From Perognathus longimembris pacificus (Eukaryota > Chordata > Mammalia > Rodentia > Heteromyidae), in the NCBI RefSeq assembly GCF_023159225.1, contig NC_063161.1:3777274-3841273 (forward strand): a stretch of DNA of 64,000 nucleotides, in the 5' to 3' direction. The first letter of the stretch is position 1, and each line of letters begins with the position of its first letter. The notes beneath the pieces are model-generated. The model was not told the DNA's origin. It did not search any database and worked only from the letters and a program-made list of their open reading frames with translations. This document shows, piece after piece, positions 56,068 through 64,000 of this stretch. The position numbers were made by a program, and so were the translations under genes.

Positions 56068-56260
56068 CGGGGCTGGGGAGGTAGAGTGCTCGCCTCGTAC
56101 ACATGAAGCCCTGGGTTCGATTCCTCAGCACCAATAAACAGAAAAAAAACCAGAAGTGGTGCTGTGGCTCAAGTGGCCGAGTGCTAGCCTTGAGCGGGAA
56201 GAAGCCAGGGACAGTGCTCAGGCCCTGAGTCCAAGGCCCAGGACTGGCGAAAAAAAAAAA
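56068..56260 (+). mobile_element. Dimeric ID-like SINE with internal deletion and target-site duplication
   Basis: The first unit lacks part of the A-box region ('ggctggggaggtagagtgct'). 'aaaaagctgaca' occurs at 56056-56067 and 56261-56272. Confidence 0.9.
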
Positions 56261-56428
56261 AAAAAGCTGACAGCGTGAGGCAGAGCTTGCCACATGCCGT
56301 GTGCACCCAGCACCCAGTACCCAGCACCCCAGCACTCAGTACTACCTGTGCCTGGGAGGGGCCGGGGAGGAGCCAGCCGCGTGGCAGGTTGTAGATCACA
56401 GCAAAGCACCTGGCACGCATTGGGCTGG

Positions 56429-56429
<1 letters not shown>

Positions 56430-56469
<40 letters not shown>

Positions 56470-56475
56470 CGTGCG
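56430..56475. repeat. (GT)n microsatellite
   Basis: Sixteen or more GT units ending in GTATGCGTGC. Confidence 0.95.
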
Positions 56476-56487
56476 TGTGTCTGTCTG

Positions 56488-56690
56488 TCCATCTGGGGCT
56501 TGAGATTAGGGCTTGGGTGCTGTCCCTCAGTGTCTTTACTCAAGGCTGGTGCTTTACCACTTGAGTTACGGCTCTTCTTGCAGTTTTTGCTGGTTCACGG
56601 GAGTTCAGAGTCTCGTGGCCTTTCCTGCCTGGGCTGGCTTTGAACCTCGACCCTCCGCTCTCCGCCTCCGAGGAGCTGGGAGGTCACTGC
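56488..56690 (-). mobile_element. Composite B1/ID-like SINE
   Basis: Plus strand 'gggcttgagattagggcttg', 'gttcacgggagttcagagtc', 'cctgggctggctttgaacc'. Confidence 0.87.
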
Positions 56691-57287
56691 GGCCCAGCTG
56701 ACCCCTGTCCTGTCTGGCCGCTGGTCGTCATGCATTTGGCAGTGGTGTTTGTGCCGGTCCCGTGCCAGGGCTGCGGGGACACACCAGCCTGCGAGAGCAC
56801 GCCCATCCGGAGGGCACTGGGGCTGGGCTGGATTAGAACCCACGGCTGGGAGAGGAGCAGGCAGCTCTGAGCCCAGCCAGCCGGGCTGGTCTTCGGTCGG
56901 TTCTCCTGCCGGCGCAAAGGTCCTGCGGCGCATCGACATAACATTTTCCTCTCTAAAATGATTCTGAAGCTGCGGCTGGCCCGAGACGGCCATCTGGGCA
57001 GCGACTCAACACATGCTGTTTACACAGGCAGACTCTTATTCTAGGCTGGCTGGGAAGACACGAGCAAGCTTTGGACAGAACCCAGCCGGGTTCCGAGTCC
57101 AGCTGTCCCCCCGTGGGGGGCTGGCGGCCAGCTCACCCAAACCGTCCCCGGCTCGGGCTCCGAGGGCCGCAGAGGCCAGCACAGGGGGGCGGGCAGGGAA
57201 GTGACAGCCCAGACCTGGGGAGGGGGTTGAGAGGAAGGGGGGGAGCTGGGACTGGGGTGCGAGGACCCAGGCTGCTCCATCCCTGGC

Positions 57288-57365
57288 CCCTGCTTTCCTG
57301 CCGGGGTTGGATTCGCACCCAGATCCTCAGACCTCAGCCTCCTGAGTGGCCAGGGTGACAGCGCA
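57288..57365 (-). mobile_element. B1-like SINE fragment
   Basis: Plus strand 'cagacctcagcctcctgagt' and 'ggccagggtgacagc'. Confidence 0.7.
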
Positions 57366-57969
57366 GTGGCTTCCCCGGGTAAGAGCCGGGCGCGTCCCGC
57401 TGAGGAAACCCCGCTTTCCCTGGGCCCCTGGCCACTTGCCCTTTGCCTCTGGCAGTTACGATCTGGGGGGGTGACGGGGAGGCAGCCCCAGCACGCTGTC
57501 GTCGGAGGTCAGAGGTCAGGCTGGTGTCTGCCAGGCCTGTGAGGCCAGCCCGCTGCTTCCTGAGTGGGCCTTGCCGCCCAGCCGCGGCCCGATGGTCCCG
57601 AGTCGCGGCCTTCCCGCGCACGTGGCCTTCCGGAGCGCTGACTGCCGGCCCTGCCCGCGTGGGCGTCCGTGGGGCCCCGGGGAGCTCTGGGGTCCTGGGT
57701 TGTGCCAGCCAAGGGGACAGTAGGGAGAGATGTGGGGGTGCCATGGGGGGGGGCGAGGGCAGCTGTCTGTCCATTCATCTGTCTGCTTGTCCATCCGTCT
57801 GTCCACCCTGCTCCCCCCCACCCCACCTCCAGTCTAACAGCGGGGGAGGGGGGCCGGGAAGTGGGAAGGACGAGGACGCCCGCGGGTGGCCAGCCCGGGG
57901 GCTCCCACGGCCTGTGGCCTCTGGGAGTCGGGGGCACCTGCTCGCCCAGGGTGGGAGGAGGCGGGGCCT

Positions 57970-58095
57970 CTAGAGGAAGCGGGTGCTTCAAGAGGAAGTG
58001 AGGCCCGGGCGTCGGGTTGGGGGGGGCCGGAACCCGCCTCCCGGGAAGGCCAGGGGCGCCCCGGGTTCCTGGTGCGGAAGGTGCGGCGGGTGAGT
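57970..58095 (+). promoter_or_regulatory. PARVG: Candidate PARVG promoter and 5' UTR exon
   Basis: Two PU.1/ETS-type sites, 'gaggaagc' (57973-57980) and 'gaggaagt' (57992-57999), lie about 95 bp before a strong splice donor, 'gcgg|gtgagt' at 58090. PARVG is mainly a blood-cell gene, for which PU.1 sites in a TATA-less promoter would fit. The exon is inferred from these signals alone. Confidence 0.45.
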
Positions 58096-58757
58096 CCCCC
58101 GGGCCTTGGGCCTCCGAGCGGCTGGAGCCTTCTCCCCGAGCACGTGGGGCCCCACGGGGGGAGGAGCCCAGAAAACCCCGGCGTGGGGGGGGGGAATCCC
58201 CGGTCTCCCCACTGAGCCAGGCCTGCTTGCCCCCCCGTTGCCCAGCCCCCCTCCCCTCGCGCCAGGGCTGCCCCGCTCGGCTGCACCCCGGACGCCCGGG
58301 CCGCGTGGGTCGGGATCACAGGGGACAGGAGGGTGCCCCACGCCACGCACGCCGCGCAGCCACGCACGCCGCGCAGCCACGCAGCCTCTGCGGGAGGAGC
58401 GGCTGCCCCCGGCTTCCTCTGCCCGGCCCGGCCGCTCTCTCCCGCCGGCGGGAAGTGGGGGGGGGATCAGGGTCAGTGCCCGGTTCTCCCCGCCCCTAGC
58501 TCCAGGGCAGGACGGGGCCCCACGCCACCCGCCGCAGCCTGAGGGCAGCCCCGGGCCCTGCTCCCGCTCTTCCTCCCCCAGCTCAGGCCGTGGTCTCAGC
58601 CCCGCTCGGCCAGGCCGGCTCCAGCTCCTCCTCCCCGGGGTCTGGCCCGTCCCGGCCCCCAGAGCCCCCCAGCCCGGGGACCGTGGGGACGGTGAGCCCC
58701 AGATCCCGGGTGACCGGCACCTTCCGTCCCGGCCTCCTCCAGGACACAGCGGGGAAG

Positions 58758-58833
58758 ATGGAGCCAGACCCGCTCTACAACCTGCTCCAGCTCCCCACGC
58801 CCAGGCCCGCCGAGGAGGAGGAGCTTCCACAGG
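58758..58833 (+). CDS. PARVG: PARVG coding exon 1
   Basis: The exon starts at 58743 after acceptor 'cctcctccag' with 15 bp of 5' UTR; the ATG at 58758 has 'aag' before it and G after. Ends CAG G|GTGCGG after one base of the next codon. Encodes [17 protein letters not shown], then AEEEELPQ. Confidence 0.93.
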
Positions 58834-61800
58834 GTGCGGCCTGGGGCGGGGCTGGGGGATGGGAGTGGCCAGGGCTGGGGGCGGGGCTGGGGTGGGAGTG
58901 GTGACGGCTGGGGGCGGGGCTGGGTGGTCGGGCTGGGGCGTGGCTTGGCGGGAGTGGTCAGGGCTGGGGGCGGGGCTGGGTGGGAGTGGTCAAGGCTGGG
59001 GGCGGGGCTGGGTGGGAGTGGTCATGGATGGGGGCGGGGCTGTGGTGGGAGTGGTCAGGGCTGGGGGCGTGGCTTGGAGGGAGTGGTCAGGGCTGGGGGC
59101 GTGGCTTGGTGGGAGTGGTCAGGGCAGGGGTGGGAGTGGTCAGGGCTGGGGGCGGGGCTGGGGTGGGAGTGGCCAGGGCTGCGGGCGGGGCACGAGGGTC
59201 TGTGCCAGGCCAGGCCCGCCCTGTGCAGAAGCTGTCACCTCCCGGCTTCTCCTGGCGAGGGGCCGGCTCGGCCAGAGCCTCCACGGGCGACCCCCTGTAC
59301 CCCGCCCCACGCGTGCCCAGGCTGGTGGCACTGCTGTACCAACCCTGATTGCCACCGTAGGACCACGGTGGTCCTACTCTGTGCAGTGCTGAGCTAAGTA
59401 CTTCTCTCCCACAGTACCTCGTTTATGCTTGGGGGTGTCATCACATGAGAGAAAACTGAGGCGAGAGGACCCTGTGGTGTGGATCTGGGCTTCTCCCCAA
59501 GGGGCCCAGAGTCCGGGCTCCCCACCTCCCCGCCGCGCCCTCCTCACAGGACCCCCCCCCCCCCCATGCCGTGGGTCTCATGGAAAAGTTGGGTCTGCGT
59601 AGCACAGAGCAAGCCCTGCCGTGTGGGCGCCGAGCAGAGGGGCCTGCGAGCCCTTTGGGGTGACTGCAGCCACCGCCCCGAGTCTCCCTCCCAGGCAGGG
59701 CCCCGAGCGAGGGCGTGGAGCCGCGCCCAGAGGGCCTGGGAGGGCCATGGGCCGCTTTTCCCTGGCCACCTGCTGGGCCTCACCGGGCTGGCCCAGAAGT
59801 CAGGAGGACCAGGCCGGGTTTGCGGGGGGGGGGGGGGGGGAGAGGAGCTTCGTCCTTGGGAAAACGTTATTTATTGTTTTATAGTTCATTTCCCAAATTA
59901 TGAAAAATCAGAACTAGATTAAGAGTGACAGGAAATCTGCCCAGGAAGAAGGGCAGCTAATAGGCGTTTATCCACCCTCCATCCACCCCTCCATCCACCC
60001 ACCCTCCTCCATCCACCCACCTACCCATCCACCCTCCATCTACCCATCCACCCTCCATCCACCCATCCATCCACCCACCCACCCTCCTCAACCCACCTAC
60101 CCATCCACCCTCCATCTACCCATCCACCCTCCACCACCCACCTACCCATCCACCCTCCACCACCCACCTACCCATCCACCCTCCATCCACCCCTCCATCC
60201 ACCCACCCTCCACCCACCCTCCACCCATCCACCCTCCATCTACCCATCCACCCTCCATCCACCCATCCATCCATCCACCCTCCACCCACCCTCCACCCAT
60301 CCACCCTCCATTCACCCATCCATCCACCCATCCACCCACCCATCCATCCACCCATCCATCTATCCATCCATTCACCCATCCATCCACCCATCATCCATCC
60401 ACCCATCCATCCACCCTCCTGTCCATCTGTGCATCGCATACATCATTTTCTATCCATCCATCCATTCCATCATCTTTCCACCCACCCACCATTCATGTAT
60501 CCATACATATATCATCCATTCACCATCTTTCCATCCATCACCTTTCTGTCTGTCTGCCTAATCTATCTATCATCTACCAATCTATCTACACATATATACA
60601 TTATCCATCCATTGTCTTTACATCCATCCGTCCATCCATCCACCATTCATTCACCTTTGCATTTATCCGTTCATCCAGCCATCTATCCATATATCATCCA
60701 TTTATCGTCGTCCACCATCTTGCCATTTATCATCTGTCTATACATACATATATATCACCTATCCATGATCTTGCCATCCATCTGTCCATCCTCTCTCCAT
60801 TCCTCCACCCACCCACCCATCCATCCCTCATCCCTCATCCCCTATTATCTTTTCATCCACACGCCCATCATCCCTCCCTCCATTCCTTCACAATCCATCC
60901 ACCCATCTACCCCTTCACCACCCATCCGTCTGTGGGGGACCTGCAGGGAGCTGGCTACCAAGTGCTTAGGTCCTGTCCGCCTCTGCCACCAGGAGAAAAG
61001 AAGAAATTCCTGCCACCCAATTCCCGGAGGGACCGGAAATTCGAAGAGCTGCAGAAGGTATGCCGGCCTTCAGCCGGGTCTCCCGTCCTCCTCCTTCTCT
61101 CCTCGAGGGGGAGGAGCCGCCTGCCGGTGCAGGGCTGGACAGCGGGCCACCCTCCTGTCCCTGGCCTCAGACGGCAGGCGGTGGCCCCGCGGCCCCAGGA
61201 GAGGTGCTGAGTGGCCCTGTGAATGAGCACGGCCGGGCGCCATAGCTGCCTTCCTGTGTAATCCCACAAAGCCTCCCGGCAGGGGAGGGGGCCCCACCGT
61301 CTCGCTGGAGAGGCCCCCCGACCTGCGTGGGGCCCTGGCCACCGGGGCCCCCGAGCCTGTGCTGCTCGCCGGCTTTGCAGCTGGCACCCGGTCTCTGCTC
61401 CTGGGCCTCCCCGTGGCCTTTCTCTGAGTCCTTCGGGTGGGCTGGCCTGGAGGGGGGGGCTTCGTGCGGGAGGGGGGCGGTGGCGGGGAGGGAGGGCCGG
61501 CGAGGCGGCGGCCGGGTCAGCTGTCCCCGCGCTGCAGGCGCTGCTGGAGTGGCTCAACGCCACGCTGCTCCCGGAGCACATCGTGGTGCGCAGCCTGGAG
61601 GAGGACATGTTCGACGGGCTGGTCCTGCACCACCTGTTCCGTGAGCGCCCGGCCCCGCCCCCGCCCCGCCCGGCCCCGCCCCCGAGCCGGCCCCGCCCGG
61701 CCCCGCCCCGCCCTGGCCACGCCCCCCGCCAGGCCCCAGCCCCGCCCCCGGCTCCCCACCCCCATCCCCAGGGCTCGGGGCGTGGAGACCCTGCCCGCAC

Positions 61801-62602
61801 CCCGCCTCGCTGACCCAGCGGCTGCCGGGAGGGACCCGGAGCTCAGCACCCCGCCCGCCCGCCCGCCCGCAGAGACGCTGTCGGGGCTCCGGCTGGAGGT
61901 GGAGGAGATCGCGCTGACCGCGGCCAGCCAGAGGCGGAAGCTGGGCGTCGTGCTGGAGGCCGTGAACCGGAGCCTGCACGTGGAGGAGCCCGAGGCCAAG
62001 TGGGGCGTGGAGGGTGCGCGGGGCGCCGCCCCGGCCGGGGCCCGGGAGGGGAGGCTGGACGCGGGGGTGGCGGCGCGGAGGTGGCTGGGAGCCAGGCCCG
62101 GGGTGGAGGAGCCGGGGGCTCCCCCATGGGGGGCGGGAATCCCGGGGTGTCAGGGCGGCCAGGCGAGCCCGAGGGGAGCGGACCGGAGTGCGCCATCCAC
62201 CCCCCCCCCCCCCCCGCGCAGCGCCGGCCCCCCTCCCCCACTCCCGCCGCTGGGTGCGGGCGTCCTCCCCACTCCAGGAATGCAGGGGCCTGGGGGGCTT
62301 GCGCAGCCCCTGCAAGCCCGGGGCAGCTTCTGATCCCGGCGTGGGGCTGCATGGCGGGGGGGGGGGGGGAGCAGGGGAGGCCAGGGCCTCCAGGGCCTGC
62401 AGAGGGTTCTGGAAAGGAGCCCCCCCCCCACGGGCGGCAGGTCCTGCGGGCCCCGGTGTCTCACCCGCGCCCCCTGCCCCTCCCAGCCATCTTCCACAAG
62501 GACCTGCTGGCCACGCTGCACCTCCTCGTGGCCCTGGCCCGCCGCTTCCAGCCCGGCCTTCGTCTCCCCAGCAACGTCCAGGTGGAGGTGCTCACCATCG
62601 AG
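58758..62602 (+). CDS. PARVG: Gamma-parvin (PARVG), first five coding exons, continues beyond the window
   Basis: PARVG is the haematopoietic parvin, a tandem-CH-domain adaptor of the ILK-PINCH-parvin complex at integrin adhesions. Coding exons 58758-58833, 60993-61057, 61538-61640, 61873-62013 and 62487-62602 join without a frame break to give 167 residues: an acidic N-terminus ([13 protein letters not shown]), the KFEELQK lead-in and most of CH1 ([76 protein letters not shown]). The short N-terminus and [15 protein letters not shown] separate it from PARVA and PARVB. CH2 must lie past 64000. It follows PARVB on the same strand after about 5 kb, the usual arrangement. Introns carry minisatellites. 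Confidence 0.95.
58840..59200. repeat. ~32-bp tandem array in PARVG intron
   Basis: About ten units of 'gggagtggtcagggctgggg' plus 'gcggggctgggt', some shortened. It begins within 10 bp of the donor site of coding exon 1. Confidence 0.93.
59975..60930. repeat. CATCCACC/CATCCATC minisatellite in PARVG intron
   Basis: Ordered (CCATCCACCCTCC) units at 59975-60420, with blocks such as 'ccatctacccatccaccctc' repeated, pass into a looser CATC/TATC tract up to about 60930. It ends only 60 bp before the next exon. Frames on both strands are repeat-derived. Confidence 0.95.
60993..61057 (+). CDS. PARVG: PARVG coding exon 2
   Basis: 65 bp, acceptor 'cctctgccaccag', donor AAG|GTATGC. Encodes (G)[18 protein letters not shown] and LQK. 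Confidence 0.94.
61538..61640 (+). CDS. PARVG: PARVG coding exon 3
   Basis: 103 bp, acceptor 'ccgcgctgcag', donor TTCC|GTGAGC. Encodes [20 protein letters not shown] and [14 protein letters not shown], the start of CH1. Confidence 0.95.
61873..62013 (+). CDS. PARVG: PARVG coding exon 4
   Basis: 141 bp, acceptor 'ccgcccgcag', donor GAGG|GTGCGC. Begins with a Gln codon split across the junction, then [19 protein letters not shown] and [17 protein letters not shown] to KWGVE. Confidence 0.95.
62487..62602 (+). CDS. PARVG: PARVG coding exon 5
   Basis: 116 bp, acceptor 'gcccctcccag', donor GAG|GTAACC. Encodes [20 protein letters not shown], then [19 protein letters not shown], the end of CH1. 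Confidence 0.95.
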
Positions 62603-63224
62603 GTAACCGCCGGGCCCGGGGCACCGCGCCGGGGTGCAGACCGTGGCTCCGGGGTGCACCTGGCACGGGGGGCGCCCTGTGGCGTGGCTCCACCGGGACA
62701 GCAGCGGGCGCCGGGGCTGGCCGGGGCTGGCAGAGGCCCCGCGGGGGCCGCTCCGCTCATCAGCGGATGGGTAGGAAGACGTGGGGGGGGGGCTCCCACA
62801 TCTCATGGGCCACGTGTGGGGACCTCCCACCCCCAGCCTCCACAGTGACCCCACCCCGGGTTCCCAGCTCCACCGTGGGCCCCCCTGCATCATCCCCCCC
62901 ATTCCTGCCGCCCCCCCCCAGCCCCTTGGGCCCCCACAGCAGGGCCTTCTTCTGACCCGAACCAAACAGGCCACATCCAGGCAACCCCCAGCTCTTGGCC
63001 GCTCTGTCTAACGCTCTATTTTTACTATCCTTAAGTGGCTGGCCAAAGGGGTTTCCACCCAACAAAGCAGCTCAGGAATAGAATGTGCCTTGATCAAGGT
63101 CACCCGGCCCATCGTTCTCCCCATCCCCCCCCAACACACCCCTCCCTCAGTTTCCTTAATTTCCTAGGACATGCACTGCGTGTTATAACTGCACGGCCCT
63201 CCCTCCCTCCCTCCCCCCGCCCTC

Positions 63225-63570
63225 ACTTTGACCTCTCCACATACATCTTCCCAGCAGTAGTAGTTCCTGGGATGCATTTCGTGGGACTGCGAGTTGGTTT
63301 TTCTGAGGAATGACACCGTTTGAATTTCCCCCTGCAAGCACCGTGCTTCAGCTGATACGGTTGTGTGTGCTTGCATACGACGCCACGCGTGTTTGCCGGG
63401 ACGTTTCTAAGTCCACCTAGCTTCCACACGGGAGGAAACAGGTCTTCTCCACCGCCACCTGTTTCTTGGCAAATGGTGTAGTATCATTTGTCCTAATGGA
63501 TGAGTAAAATCCCACCCTGTATCTGTCTATGTTTTACTCATCGGTTGATTGAAATTCTCCACTGAGAAGC
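63225..63570 (-). mobile_element. Probable L1 fragment, antisense, in PARVG intron
   Basis: 'ctaatggatgagtaaaatcc' followed by 'tttactcatcggttgattg' fits the antisense L1 pattern of an imperfect 'gaataatattcc...tttatccattcatctgttgatgg'. Old and diverged. Confidence 0.45.
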
Positions 63571-63609
63571 GTCAGGGCTTTGTTAATACACAAGTCGGAT
63601 GTGACCCAT

Positions 63610-63638
63610 TCATTCATTCATTCATTCATTCATTCATA
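63610..63638. repeat. (CATT)n microsatellite
   Basis: About seven ATTC units. Confidence 0.95.
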
Positions 63639-63724
63639 TTGACACAATTGCTGACAATCTTCCTCCCCAAGGTGACCTGGGGTGTGACCATCCCTCTTGC
63701 AGTGGTGCAAAGGATCCTGGGTGT

Positions 63725-64000
63725 GGCCTGATATAGTTGTGGTTGGCCCATGGTTTGGGCATGGCCTGGCATGGCTTAGGCGTGGCCTGGCAAGGTCTGG
63801 GCGTGGCCGGTATGTGGTCTGGGCATGGTCTGTCAGGGTCTGGGCGTGGCCTGGCAGGGTCTGGGCCTGGTCTAGTTTGGGCGTGGCCTGCGAGTGGTCT
63901 GGGCATGGCTGGCCTGTGGTCTGGGCGTGGCCTGGTGTGGTCTGGGCGTGGCCTGGTGTGGCCTGGGCATGGCCGGTGTGTGGTCTGTAGGTGGCCTGGC
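63725..64000. repeat. ~20-bp GGTCTGGGCGTGGCCTGG minisatellite, runs off the window
   Basis: Irregular units of 'ggtctgggcgtggcctgg' with 'gtggtctgggcatggc' variants; the array continues past the window end. Confidence 0.9.

Overview
This is a GC-rich, CpG-rich and very repeat-dense piece of a mammalian nuclear genome. The host is almost certainly a rodent. The interspersed repeats are of two kinds: composite SINEs with a 7SL/B1-like head and an ID/tRNA-like tail, and a younger dimeric ID-like SINE that begins with a 'gctggggatatggcctagtgg' type of A-box. Together they point to the squirrel/beaver/kangaroo-rat side of rodents; a geomyoid (kangaroo rat or pocket mouse relative) is my best guess from memory of SINE families, not a proven assignment. 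Most of the long open frames are by-products of GC-rich sequence or of tandem repeats whose unit avoids stop codons.

Three real protein-coding genes are visible, all on the + strand. RTL6 (LDOC1L) is a single coding exon at 27549-28304, a domesticated Ty3/Gypsy Gag-derived gene with a CpG-island promoter rich in inverted CCAAT boxes. PARVB (beta-parvin) is represented only by its last three coding exons (51330-53483) and 3' UTR. PARVG (gamma-parvin) starts at 58758 and its first five coding exons reach 62602; the rest lies beyond the window. The parvins are tandem-CH-domain focal-adhesion proteins that work with ILK and PINCH.

Layout: 1-26 kb is gene-free, with many SINEs, several L1 pieces, minisatellites and a few AT-rich islands that look like regulatory elements. 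26.9-31.1 kb is the RTL6 locus, free of SINEs. 31-48.5 kb is again gene-free and dominated by large minisatellites, notably a 1.9-kb GGAT/GGGT array, a 0.75-kb 16-bp array and a 0.7-kb CCTG/CTTCC tract. A run of exactly 500 N (48501-49000) is an assembly gap. 49-64 kb holds the PARVB 3' end, a 4-kb intergenic stretch and the PARVG 5' half.

The gene order is unexpected. In human and mouse, as I recall the maps, the order is PARVB(+), PARVG(+), SHISAL1(-), RTL6(-). Here RTL6(+) lies left of the PARVB 3' end and no upstream PARVB exon lies between them. Flipping the 48.5-kb block left of the gap and placing it to the right would restore the ancestral arrangement, so the gap is probably a scaffolding misjoin or, less likely, an inversion breakpoint. 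The other main observation is a 36-bp tandem array at 13.5 kb in which every unit carries an inverted CCAAT box and a PBX/PREP-like site. I see no previously unknown protein system.
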